Positions 8,737-17,140 of a DNA stretch of 64,000 nt are shown here, in pieces; positions within the stretch are counted from its first letter, which is position 1, and each line of letters starts with the position of its first letter. The DNA is taken from positions 186,001 to 250,000 of the forward strand of contig NZ_CP066150.1 in NCBI RefSeq assembly GCF_023206395.1, in the 5' to 3' direction. Source of the stretch: Vibrio sp. ED004 (lineage in GTDB: Bacteria > Pseudomonadota > Gammaproteobacteria > Enterobacterales > Vibrionaceae). Position numbers and translations under genes: made by a program. Below the pieces are notes generated by a model that was given only the letters and a program-made list of their open reading frames with translations, was not told the origin of the DNA and did no database searches.

Positions 8737-9394
8737 ACCCTGCCCCTCTGACAGTGTGAAGAAGATCAGAGCAACCCGCGTCTTCCAACTTACGTCTTAG
8801 ATTAGCGACGTGAACATCAATCACATTAGTTTTCGGGTCAAAGTGGTAGCTCCAGATAGCTTCAAACAAACGCATCCTCGAAACTACTTGTTCGCTGTGT
8901 TCAACAAAGTATTGAATTAACTGAAACTCTTTAGGCTGTAACAACAGTTCTCGATTTTTACACATCACTCGATGTGCACGTAAATCGATTTCTAAGCAAT
9001 CATAAACTAAATTAGTCTCACTAACCGACTGACGTTTCGTTCGATTGATTATGATGTCGACGCGCGCAATCAGTTCTGCGAGAGCAAATGGCTTGATCAA
9101 ATAGTCATCACTGCCCGCTTGTAAGCCGTTGACTCGATCTTCCACGCTATCCATCGCGCTCAAAATTAAAACAGGTAAGTGCTCTTCAGTGGCTTTGATA
9201 GCAGAAAGCACTTTCATACCATCTAGATAGGGTAACATTCGGTCTAAAACGACGAGCTGATATTCAGAACTTAAAGCCATCATCAGGCCTTTTTTACCAT
9301 CTTCAGCTTGGTCGACAGCATAGCCATGTTCCTCTAGCCCTTTCGCGACAAATTCTCTGGTGGTGGTGTCATCTTCGATGATTAGTATTTTCAC
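8720..9394 (-). CDS. OmpR-family response regulator
   Basis: A 224-residue regulator. The receiver domain (residues 1-115) has acidic pocket E7-D8-D9, phospho-acceptor Asp51 in VVLDRMLP, Ser79 and Lys101 in YLIKPF. The C-terminal winged helix (about 125-224) ends in TVRGAGYVLRR, typical of PhoB/OmpR DNA-binding domains. It is the partner of the overlapping kinase. The closest types I recall are the IrlR/CopR-like group, but no metal link can be shown here. A candidate small RNA gene sits directly upstream on the same strand. Confidence 0.92.
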   Translation of the reverse strand: MKILIIEDDTTTREFVAKGLEEHGYAVDQAEDGKKGLMMALSSEYQLVVLDRMLPYLDGMKVLSAIKATEEHLPVLILSAMDSVEDRVNGLQAGSDDYLIKPFALAELIARVDIIINRTKRQSVSETNLVYDCLEIDLRAHRVMCKNRELLLQPKEFQLIQYFVEHSEQVVSRMRLFEAIWSYHFDPKTNVIDVHVANLRRKLEDAGCSDLLHTVRGAGYVLRR

Positions 9395-9451
9395 TGATAG
9401 CCCTCTTGCTTCAACGTCAAATTTTACCGGAAATAAAAAATTTATCGTCAG

Positions 9452-9550
9452 AAAAAAGAAAGGCTCGCGTGACTAATGCGAGCCAGATGCGGTTTAGGGG
9501 GTAAACCACAATTCGGTAATGATGTTAGGTGCTTACCTCAAAGGAGGTTC
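9452..9550 (-). ncRNA. Candidate small RNA A, about 99 nt
   Basis: Read on the minus strand, the element contains a hairpin ACCUC-CUUU-GAGGU near the 5' end, a second hairpin GUUUA-CCCCC-UAAAC (9492-9506) with an all-C loop, and a terminator hairpin GGCUCGC/GCGAGCC (9462-9484) followed by UUUCUUUUUU. CCUCC and CCCCC in loops are typical of RNAs that pair with Shine-Dalgarno regions. There is no ATG-led frame of note. A sibling at 14870-14964 shares about 50 of 57 core positions and the promoter motif. The 5' end is inferred from the -10 box. Confidence 0.6.
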
Positions 9551-9556
9551 AGTCTT

Positions 9557-9579
9557 AGTATACGTTTGTCGATATTGAT
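9557..9579 (-). promoter_or_regulatory. Promoter region of candidate small RNA A
   Basis: On the minus strand: ATCAAT, 4 bases, ACAA, 3 bases, TATACT. The TATACT at 9557-9562 is a good -10 box and would start RNA near 9550. No consensus -35 is present, but the ATCAAT-N4-ACAA-N3-YATAMT arrangement is identical in spacing upstream of the second copy at 14971-14993, hinting at an activator site. Confidence 0.5.
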
Positions 9580-9628
9580 GTTTCATTTTCGTTAGATTAA
9601 CAATAATTAATCTTTGCCTGTTACTGCA

Positions 9629-10552
9629 TTACTTAACCAGCAGATCGCCAAACCGTTCGAGCAGGAAATCCAAAAACAACCGGATACGCTTCGGCTGATA
9701 TTTCTTGCTGATGTACACCACGTTCAAATCGGCACTCGACACCGACATCGCGGTGTTGAAGTTCTTCATGTAGCCATTAAGTAGAGTCACAAGACGTTGG
9801 TTATTGATGTCATCTTGCACATCAAGTACCGACTTCAACGCAATCCCTTCTCCTTTCAATGCCCAGTATCGAATCACTTCGCCATCGTCTGAAAATCGCT
9901 TCGGCACAACCGTCACCGACTTCTTCATATCGTGGTCTTGGAAATGCCATGTCTTGAGTTCTTCATTGCTACGCAGCATAGCCAAACAGTCATGTTCAAC
10001 CAAATCTTGTGGTATCAACGGCGTTCCATGCTTGGCGAGATATTCAGGCGAGGCACACAGCACACGTCGGCTTGGTGACAAACGTCTGGATATCAAACTG
10101 CTGTCGACCAACTCACCATAACGGACCACGATATCCATGCCAGATTCAGCAATGTTCGAAAGGTTATCGTTCAAATAGAGGTAAGGAATCACATCAGGAT
10201 ATTGCTGACAGAACTCAGAAAGAATAGGAAGAATGTACTGCTTTCCGATGTCTTTCGGCGCGGCGATTTTGAGTGGGCCTTTGACCTCTTTGACACCATT
10301 TTGAATCAGGTTTTCGGCCTCGCTAACGTTGTCTAAAATCTCCAAACACGCCTTGTGATACAGCTCTCCAGAGTCGGTCAAAGACACATGGCGCGTACTT
10401 CGATTCAACAACTTCACACCATATCGTTCTTCCAGTGCCTGAAGCCTTGCAGTCATGGTCGCGGGTGATAAACCCAGTTCACGTCCTGCAGCAGCCAAAC
10501 CTTGATGTTTCACGATACTGACGAACATCGCCATGTCTGAAAACTTATCCAT
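9629..10552 (-). CDS. LysR-family transcriptional regulator
   Basis: A 307-residue LysR protein. The N-terminal winged helix (MAMFVSIVKHQGLAAAGRELG, then SPATMTARLQALEERYGVKLL) is followed by a substrate-binding domain with KIAAPKDIG near residue 98. It is divergent from the SDR-MFS-OYE genes with a 125-base shared control region, the standard arrangement for a LysR regulator of its neighbour. It probably controls those genes in response to an electrophile or related ligand; the ligand is unknown. Confidence 0.88.
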   Translation of the reverse strand: MDKFSDMAMFVSIVKHQGLAAAGRELGLSPATMTARLQALEERYGVKLLNRSTRHVSLTDSGELYHKACLEILDNVSEAENLIQNGVKEVKGPLKIAAPKDIGKQYILPILSEFCQQYPDVIPYLYLNDNLSNIAESGMDIVVRYGELVDSSLISRRLSPSRRVLCASPEYLAKHGTPLIPQDLVEHDCLAMLRSNEELKTWHFQDHDMKKSVTVVPKRFSDDGEVIRYWALKGEGIALKSVLDVQDDINNQRLVTLLNGYMKNFNTAMSVSSADLNVVYISKKYQPKRIRLFLDFLLERFGDLLVK

Positions 10553-10677
10553 GCTATTCGTGCTCTCGCCCTATTGTTCATTTATACCGAATAATGAATT
10601 TATATTTTAGCCAATTATCAAATTTAGTCGAACAAATATAATGACAACCATCAGCAGAGCACGCAGGAATTCAGACC

Positions 10678-11361
10678 ATGAGCAACACACTAGCGAACCA
10701 AGAAAAGAGCACTTTTGTCATCATTGGTGGCACATCAGGTATCGGCAAAGCATTAGCAATGCAATTGAGAAACGAAGAAAACACAGTACACGTTGCCAGC
10801 CGACATACAGGCGTTGATATCAGCAATGAAAAGTCGGTTTGTGAATACTTTGAATCGATTGGCGTGTTTGACCACTTAATCGTAACGGCTGGCTCGTCCG
10901 CTCCCGCAGGAAAAGTAACAGACGTAGCAACCGCAGACGCTAAGACAGCTTTTGACACTAAGTTTTGGGGCAGCTTAAACGTAGCCAAACATGCCGCACG
11001 CTACATGACGCCAAACGGCTCTATCACACTCACAACCGGCATGTTGTCTCGCAAAGTAGTGGCTGGCACTTACGTAAAAGCCGCCATCAACGCCGCACTA
11101 GAAAGCGTAACCAAAATACTGGCGAAAGAGCTATCACCGATTCGCGTCAATGCCGTCAGCCCCGGCTTAACCATGACCGAAGCATACGAAAACATGGACG
11201 ATTCTGCTCGTAAAAGCATGTACGACAACGCGAAAAACAACCTACCAGCAGGCAAAGTCGGAGAGGCTAAAGATATCGCAATGGGCTATCTATTCGCGAT
11301 TAACAACCCATACGTAACGGGGTCAATCATCGACATCGATGGCGGTGCTCTACTCGGCTAA
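10678..11361 (+). CDS. Short-chain dehydrogenase/reductase family protein
   Basis: A 227-residue Rossmann protein with the cofactor motif GGTSGIG (about residues 14-20) and the conserved RVNAVSPGL near residue 154. The classical YxxxK catalytic pair is not clear: the region reads GTYVKAAINAALE, so Lys follows Tyr by two. This pattern belongs, as I recall, to an atypical SDR branch, so dehydrogenase activity should not be assumed. It is first in a likely set with the MFS and old yellow enzyme genes, divergent from the LysR gene. Confidence 0.82.
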   Translation: MSNTLANQEKSTFVIIGGTSGIGKALAMQLRNEENTVHVASRHTGVDISNEKSVCEYFESIGVFDHLIVTAGSSAPAGKVTDVATADAKTAFDTKFWGSLNVAKHAARYMTPNGSITLTTGMLSRKVVAGTYVKAAINAALESVTKILAKELSPIRVNAVSPGLTMTEAYENMDDSARKSMYDNAKNNLPAGKVGEAKDIAMGYLFAINNPYVTGSIIDIDGGALLG

Positions 11362-11444
11362 CACTCCGCAAAGAAGCAAAGAACAATCGTTAGGGCGTGT
11401 ATCTAAACGTCCTAACAAACAAGAATTAACACAGGTACTTCACT

Positions 11445-12653
11445 ATGAAATCAGAAGCGATCCATAAAGAAAAGATCCCATTCCAAGTTTGGATACTGAC
11501 ACTCGCGGCGTTCGCTATTGGTACGGCTGAATTTGTTATCGCAGGCATCCTTCCACAAATCGCCACTTCCCTTTCGATCACCGAAGGCCAAGCAGGCTAC
11601 CTGATCAGTGCTTACGCGTTGGCTATCGTTATCGGCGGCCCTATCTTAACCATCTACCTTGCGCACTTTAATAAGAAGATGGTGCTAATCGGTTTAATGG
11701 CTCTGTTCATCATCGGTAATATCTTGTCAGCCTTAGCTCCTAGCTACCCACTTCTACTTGCAAGCCGCGTTATCGCAGGCTTAGTGCAAGGTCCTTTCTA
11801 TGGCATAGGTGCAGTTGTCGCGACCAATTTAGTGTCTGAGAAAATGGCAGGTCGTGCTGTTGGTCAGATGTTCGCTGGCTTAACGCTCGCTAACGTTCTT
11901 GGGGTTCCCGCAGGGACTTGGGTGAGCTTGCAATTTGGTTGGCACACCACCTTCTTTACCGTTGCGGCACTTGGCACAGTTGCGATGATTTCTATCCTGA
12001 CATCTATCAAGTCAACGGGTCACAGCGAAGCGAAAGACATCAAAACTCAGCTTATGGCGTTCAAAAATCCAATGCTGCTTATCAGCTTGGCGATCACCGC
12101 TTTTGCTTGGTCTGGCTTCATGACGCTTTACGGATACCTTGCGCCAATCGCTATGCACATCACCGGCTACGGTCAAGAATCAGTGACTTGGATCTTAGTG
12201 ATTGTGGGTGTCGGCTTAATCATAGGTAACACCTTGGGTGGACGCTCTTCAGATAAAAACCTCGGTAAAGCTTCAATGTTTTGGGCAGTCGCAATGATCG
12301 TTTCATTGGTTGTGGTTGGCCTTGTGGTAGACAACAAAATTCTATTCGTTGCAGCGGCATTTGTCTTTGGTATTGCATCATTTGCGAACGTTCCTGCCAT
12401 GCAACTTCGAGTGATGAACCACGGTGGCGAAGGCCAAGAGTTAGCAGCAACTGCGAATATCTCAGCGTTTAACTTGGCTAATGCCTTTGGTGGATTCCTT
12501 GGCGGCATGGTCCTCGACAGCCAACTAGGCGCAGGCATGATTCCATTCGCAGCCGTTGTCGTTCCTATCATCAGCTTGTTCTTGATTGCTAAAGCTAACC
12601 GAAACGGAAAGCCACAAAGCAACTCAATATTCGCACCAACAGAAGCTAAGTAA
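11445..12653 (+). CDS. MFS transporter, AraJ/YdhP-like drug or sugar efflux type
   Basis: A 402-residue protein with 12 hydrophobic segments. Start motif AAFAIGTAEFVIAGILPQIA and the loop region RVIAGLVQGPFYGIGA are typical of the DHA1 drug-proton antiporter branch that includes AraJ and YdhP. It would sit in the inner membrane and export a small molecule. It lies 83 bases after the SDR gene and 85 before the reductase gene, so the three may act together on a reactive compound. The substrate is unknown. Confidence 0.85.
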   Translation: MKSEAIHKEKIPFQVWILTLAAFAIGTAEFVIAGILPQIATSLSITEGQAGYLISAYALAIVIGGPILTIYLAHFNKKMVLIGLMALFIIGNILSALAPSYPLLLASRVIAGLVQGPFYGIGAVVATNLVSEKMAGRAVGQMFAGLTLANVLGVPAGTWVSLQFGWHTTFFTVAALGTVAMISILTSIKSTGHSEAKDIKTQLMAFKNPMLLISLAITAFAWSGFMTLYGYLAPIAMHITGYGQESVTWILVIVGVGLIIGNTLGGRSSDKNLGKASMFWAVAMIVSLVVVGLVVDNKILFVAAAFVFGIASFANVPAMQLRVMNHGGEGQELAATANISAFNLANAFGGFLGGMVLDSQLGAGMIPFAAVVVPIISLFLIAKANRNGKPQSNSIFAPTEAK

Positions 12654-12738
12654 TTTAAGAACTCAGAAACTTCAAAATGCCAATTCATTCTCAAACTGGC
12701 ATTGGCACAGCAGCTAAAAATTCACAAAGGTAGAGACC

Positions 12739-13827
12739 ATGAACAAATTATTCGAAACATCAGAACTAAAAGGCCTAGAACTGCAAAACCGCGTGGTTAT
12801 GGCACCCATGACTCGCGCTCGCACTAGCCAACCTGGAAACGTGCCAAACGATATGATGGCAACCTATTACCAGCAACGTGCCAGTGCAGGGCTTATCATC
12901 ACTGAAGCCACACAAATTTCAGATGACTCTCAAGGTTACTCATTCACACCCGGCGTTTATACCGATGCACAAATCGAAGGTTGGAAATCAGTAACCACAG
13001 CCGCAAAAGAACAAGGCGCCGCGATATTCTGCCAACTATGGCATGTCGGTCGCGTATCTCACCCTACCTTTCAAAAGGGCGAACTACCGATTGCACCGTC
13101 AGCTTTGGCTCCAATAGAAACTCAGGTTTGGATTTCTGACGAGAATGGTAATGGCAACATGGTCGATTGCATCCAACCAAGAGATATGACCCAAGCAGAC
13201 ATTGATCGTGTTGTTCAAGATTTTGCTAACTCAGCGAAAAAAGCAGTCGAGGCAGGGTTCAACGGAGTGGAAATCCACGGTGGTAATGGCTACCTCATCG
13301 ATCAATTCCTAAGAACCAATTCAAATAAGCGCACCGACAACTATGGTGGCAGCCGCGAGAACCGACTTCGCTTTCTAATCGAAGTCGTGGATGCGGTCAT
13401 TGAAGCAATTGGCGCAGACAAAGTGGGCGTACGTTTGGCCCCATTCATCACCTTCAAAGACATGAACTGCCCAGACATCGTGCCAACGATTTTAGAAGCT
13501 TCAAAGGCCCTACAAGCGCGTGATATCGCTTATCTGCACCTTTCAGAAGCCGATTGGGATGACGCACCTGTGATACCTGAAAGCTTCCGAGTCGAACTGA
13601 GAGAGTTGTTTTCCAATACCATCATCGTCGCAGGCAGTTACACACCAGAGCGTGCCGAAGAAGTGTTAAGCAAAGGTTACGCCGATCTCGTCGCATTTGG
13701 TCGCCCATTCGTTGCGAATCCAGATCTCGTTTCACGCCTACAAAACGGCAGAAAACTATCAGAACTTGATGGCGCGACTCTGTTCGGCGGCAACGAAAAA
13801 GGCTATACCGATTATCCAGCTTTGTAA
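12739..13827 (+). CDS. Old yellow enzyme family alkene reductase (NemA-like)
   Basis: A 362-residue FMN-binding TIM barrel. Marks are RVVMAPMTRARTS near the N-terminus, HVGRVSH near residue 100, the substrate-anion pair His/Asn in EIHGGNGYLIDQFL, and YGGSRENRLRF. NemA-type enzymes reduce activated C=C bonds or nitro groups with NAD(P)H in the cytoplasm. HGGN replaces the more usual HGAN but keeps both key residues. The ATG at 12739 has AAAGG 10 bases upstream. The LysR-SDR-MFS-OYE arrangement suggests an electrophile-response unit. Confidence 0.9.
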   Translation: MNKLFETSELKGLELQNRVVMAPMTRARTSQPGNVPNDMMATYYQQRASAGLIITEATQISDDSQGYSFTPGVYTDAQIEGWKSVTTAAKEQGAAIFCQLWHVGRVSHPTFQKGELPIAPSALAPIETQVWISDENGNGNMVDCIQPRDMTQADIDRVVQDFANSAKKAVEAGFNGVEIHGGNGYLIDQFLRTNSNKRTDNYGGSRENRLRFLIEVVDAVIEAIGADKVGVRLAPFITFKDMNCPDIVPTILEASKALQARDIAYLHLSEADWDDAPVIPESFRVELRELFSNTIIVAGSYTPERAEEVLSKGYADLVAFGRPFVANPDLVSRLQNGRKLSELDGATLFGGNEKGYTDYPAL

Positions 13828-13850
13828 TAGTAAAGCATTAAACAAGCACC

Positions 13851-13880
13851 AAGCCTGCATGAGTCCTGCAGGCTTGCCTC
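13851..13880 (+). terminator. Terminator after the old yellow enzyme gene
   Basis: Stem AAGCCTGCA / TGCAGGCTT with a 7-base loop (13851-13875), followed by a weak T-rich stretch GCCTCTCT. Confidence 0.65.
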
Positions 13881-14035
13881 TCTAGAAATGTGACCGAGCC
13901 GATACCTTTTCACACCCAAGAATCCACTTGCATATTTTAACTTAAACCACTGTTATATTTGAACTTTACACGGAATTTAAATTATAAAAATATCAATAAC
14001 AATTAAAATTCAAACGGACAAATGAGGACTCTCCA

Positions 14036-14857
14036 TTGTTCAACGTAGGACAGATTTACAATCGACGCGCAGATATACACGGTCATTACAAGGGTCAACA
14101 ATATGGCGGTATCGCTACGCCTGCAGCCCACCCATATGTATTTATCTTCACTAGCGATGCTGGTGAAGAATTTGGCTACTCTGATGGTTTTAGTGCAGAC
14201 GGCACTTTCCGATATACAGGAGAAGGGCAAGTAGGTGATATGCAGATGGTTAAAGGAAACTTGGCCATCTTTGAACACCAAAACAACCTTAAAGAGATTC
14301 TCTTATTTGAATCTGTCTCAACTGGTTTTGTTAGATTCGTCGGAGTCTGCAACTACATCTGTCATCACATTGAGTAACGCCCCGACAAGAACGACCAACT
14401 TCGTGATGCAATAGTTTTCCATCTAGATATCGTCCCACAAAGTGTCGGCAATACCATTCAAACACCAAAAGCTTCATACTTAACGAAGCCAACTAAAAGT
14501 AAATCATTGAAGCAATTACGAGACATCGCTTTAGCTTCAACGCCACTTCAAGCTGACCCTAAAGAACAACTCACGCACGTGAAGTATCGTAGTGAAGCCA
14601 TTAAGCTTTACGCAAAAAAGAGGGCAAATGGTATCTGTGAAGGTTGTGGAGTACCCTCACCTTTTGAGACCAAGTCAGGCCCTTACCTAGAAGTACATCA
14701 CCTGACACGGTTAGCTGATGGTGGCGCTGATTGCCCTGAAAATGTAATTGCACTCTGTCCGACTTGCCATCGTAAAGCGCACTACTCAGTGGAAGCTGCA
14801 GATTTCAATGCGAAACTCATCGAGAAAGCACTAAAGATTGAAGAGAACCTGTTGTAA
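14036..14857 (+). pseudogene. SRA-like/HNH endonuclease gene split by one in-frame stop codon
   Basis: One reading frame runs from a TTG start (14036, GAGG eight bases upstream) to 14857, interrupted only by a TAA at 14375-14377. The part before it (113 residues: GGIATPAAHPYVFIFTSD, FRYTGEGQVGDMQMVKGN) resembles the SRA-like modified-base-binding domain of ScoMcrA-type restriction enzymes. The part after contains an HNH nuclease domain: CEGC, EVHHLTRLADGG, ALCPTCHRKAH. Similarity continues across the stop (CNYIC... then DAIVFHLDIV), so a single CAA-to-TAA change would explain the break. It would be a type IV-like defence enzyme, now probably inactive. The upstream 100 bases are very AT-rich. 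Confidence 0.8.
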
Positions 14858-14869
14858 ACATTTCCTTCA

Positions 14870-14964
14870 GGCAAAAGAAAGGCTCGCATGACTAGTGCGA
14901 GCCTTATGCAGTTTAGGGGGTAAACCACAATCTAGTTTAATCTTAAGATTAATTATTTAACTTA
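14870..14964 (-). ncRNA. Candidate small RNA B, sibling of small RNA A
   Basis: On the minus strand: a 5' palindromic hairpin UUAAUCUUAAGAUUAA (14938-14953), the hairpin GUUUA-CCCCC-UAAAC (14911-14925), then GGCUCGC/GCGAGCC (14881-14903) with UUUCUUUU. From the C-loop hairpin to the U-tract it matches the element at 9452-9550 nearly base for base, while the first hairpin differs. Predicted length (about 95 nt) is also the same. It lies between the broken endonuclease gene and the rlmJ homologue. A dispersed terminator repeat is the main alternative. Confidence 0.6.
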
Positions 14965-14970
14965 TGAGCC

Positions 14971-14993
14971 ATTATGCACTTGTGCGCATTGAT
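14971..14993 (-). promoter_or_regulatory. Promoter region of candidate small RNA B
   Basis: On the minus strand: ATCAAT, 4 bases, ACAA, 3 bases, CATAAT. Spacing and sequence match the region upstream of small RNA A (9557-9579). CATAAT at 14971-14976 serves as -10. Confidence 0.45.
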
Positions 14994-15103
14994 ATTCTAT
15001 TTTTAAATGATTCACTGCAATTAATCAATCGATAAAAGTTAGCGTTTGGTCAATTTAAACCACATTAACTGCAATAGTTTAGTGAACAGCGTCTAGAAAA
15101 ACA

Positions 15104-15129
15104 CCAAAAAACCCAGATAAATCAGGTTT
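15104..15129 (-). terminator. Terminator overlapping the end of the rlmJ homologue
   Basis: On the minus strand, an imperfect AACC...GGGTT hairpin ends in six T residues, directly at the stop codon of the upstream gene. Confidence 0.5.
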
Positions 15130-15998
15130 ATAGACTTCTCATTTGCCAATAACCCTCACCATCGGTTGCGAGCTGACTGTGTAAGTAATCCAGAGTATCG
15201 GCCACCGTTCCAGCAATGCCTTGTGGTGGATTGAACAACAGCAAACCACTGCCGATCAAGCGATCATCACCCTTGGGATCTCTTAGTCGCAATTCAGATT
15301 TAATCGGACTTGGCAGCAAACCATCTTTCACCGCTGTCACGCAATGATTAAGAATCAGCGAGCTCTTGTCGTCCGTATAAAGTGGATACCAAATCAAGGC
15401 AGATACCTTCTCAGATTGTTGATACGCCTTAACCAAGGCATCAATCACCGCGAGATATTCAGAATCGGTTTCATAGGGTGGGTCGATAACAATCAGATGA
15501 TGATTGTCATGTTTAGCTACGTCATCAGGTAACGCTTTAAGCCCATCCATCACCCGCGGTAATAGTGAGCTTACTTGAAACATCAAGATCGCGTTGCAAC
15601 TTCTCAATGTTGGTTAGCAATAGGTCGGCTTCATCTTGCTGGATGTCTGAAAAATAGAAGCTATCTTGGCTGCGACCTTGTTGATATGCGATGGCAGCAG
15701 AACCGGGATACAAAGAGATAAGCTGATTCGGATTGTAGTATTCAAGCACCGACATAAAAGAGCTGAATGCCGGCGGAAGATAAGCCTTGTTGCGCCATAA
15801 GTACCCGACCCCTTCAGCAAACTCACCCGCATGATTGCTTGGTGCTGTGGTTAGGTCATAACACCCTGTACCAGAGTGGGTGTCGATAACATTGAGGCGT
15901 GAATGTTGCTGCATTAATGACTGAACAAGTGCACTCAATACGGGATGCTTGAGTGCATCACCGTGGTCGCCTACATGACATTGATGTCGATATTCCAT
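15128..15998 (-). pseudogene. rlmJ: RlmJ-like 23S rRNA methyltransferase, frameshifted
   Basis: Two overlapping frames together make an RlmJ-like SAM methyltransferase. The first (start ATG 15998) has YRHQCHVGDHGDALKHPVL, DTHSGTGCYDL and ends ITAGDGWA at a TAA (15537-15539). The second carries LKALPDD, the catalytic VIDPPYETD and continues to the normal C-terminus at 15128. The frame change falls near 15545, inside GATGGATGGGCTTAAAG, where either one extra or two missing bases separate DGW from LKALP. RlmJ methylates A2030 of 23S rRNA (m6A). The sequence has diverged from E. coli RlmJ, so it may be a paralogue. A sequencing error is possible. Confidence 0.8.
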
Positions 15999-16119
15999 TC
16001 CCTTGCCTCATTTCTACGAACTTCATTTAAACATACTTCATATCATGAGGGCTTGCCTGCTCAATCCATCGTTTTTTGAAATAGGCTCTCTTTTCTGTAA
16101 CTGTTTGACTCTTATAAAA

Positions 16120-16159
16120 AATAAAGCCCCTCGTTTTGTTATAAACGAAGGGCTTTATT
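16120..16159 (-). terminator. Terminator after secF2
   Basis: Near-perfect stem AATAAAGCCCCTCGTTT / AAACGAAGGGCTTTATT followed on the minus strand by a T-run, about 40 bases after the secF stop. Confidence 0.85.
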
Positions 16160-16199
16160 GACGTTACTGACTAAGTAGTACTGTTAACCAATAGATAAC

Positions 16200-17138
16200 C
16201 TAAGGGTACTCACCCTCAACTTCTACTGGCGCTTTCACTTGGTAGTGACAAGGCTGTAGGCCAAGTAGTTTAGGTAGTGTGATACCTACTGAAACGGAAG
16301 ACCACGTACCGCTGACAATACCCACCACCAGTGCAATTGCGAATCCTTGCAGTGCAGAACCGCCAAGTAACCAAAGCGAAGATACGGTGATTAGCGTTGT
16401 ACCTGAAGTCACCATGGTGCGTGAGAAGGTCGCTTTAACCGATTCGTTAAGCAGGTTATCCGTATCACCGTTTGGATTGCCGCGCAGCATTTCGCGTACA
16501 CGGTCGGCAATGATAATCGAGTCATTCAATGAGTAACCCAAAATTGCCAACACAGCCGCTAATACGGTCAAGTTGAACTCAAACTGAGTGAACGCGAACA
16601 AACCCAAGATAAGCGTCACGTCATAGATGATCGCGGCAAGGGCACCCAACGCCAAACGCCATTCAAAACGTACACTCAGGTACAGCATGATCATTAGGAA
16701 ACACACCAATACCGCTAAACCACCTTGGTCAACCATATCTTGACCTACTTGAGGGCCAACCACGCTGCTGTTAAGCACTTTTACTTGGTCACTCACAGAA
16801 GACAAAGCATCCACTAAGTTTGGTTGTGGAGCGTCTGTCAGTTGGCTGTAACGGATTGTCCAGCGATCCTGTTCTGCCATACCAACCACTTGCACGTCTT
16901 GTTGGAAAGCCGTATCAAGTTTTGTTTTTAACGCATCTTTGGTTACTTGATCAGAGAGCTGAACCTCGGCAACCACACCACCTGTGAAGTCCAAGCCCCA
17001 GTTAAAACCTTTCACCGCCACCAGCATCACAGAGCTCATGAACAGCACAATAGATATTGCAGACATCACCTTACGAAGGCGAGTCATATTACTATTTGAA
17101 AAATAGCGGTCTGAAATAGTCATTTTTGAAATACTCAT
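16200..17138 (-). CDS. secF: Protein translocase subunit SecF (second copy, SecF2)
   Basis: A 312-residue membrane protein with six membrane segments. FNWGLDFTGGVVAEVQ near residue 45 is the SecF signature, and ILGYSLNDSIIIADRVRE is the conserved TM4-5 proton/sodium-path region. SecDF uses ion flow to pull exported proteins from SecYEG. It begins 2 bases after secD ends with AAGGAT as ribosome site. A vemP-type gene upstream identifies this as the conditionally expressed Vibrio SecDF2, which in V. alginolyticus is proton-driven and made when the sodium-driven SecDF1 fails; that assignment is by analogy. Confidence 0.9.
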   Translation of the reverse strand: MSISKMTISDRYFSNSNMTRLRKVMSAISIVLFMSSVMLVAVKGFNWGLDFTGGVVAEVQLSDQVTKDALKTKLDTAFQQDVQVVGMAEQDRWTIRYSQLTDAPQPNLVDALSSVSDQVKVLNSSVVGPQVGQDMVDQGGLAVLVCFLMIMLYLSVRFEWRLALGALAAIIYDVTLILGLFAFTQFEFNLTVLAAVLAILGYSLNDSIIIADRVREMLRGNPNGDTDNLLNESVKATFSRTMVTSGTTLITVSSLWLLGGSALQGFAIALVVGIVSGTWSSVSVGITLPKLLGLQPCHYQVKAPVEVEGEYP

Positions 17139-17140
17139 GC

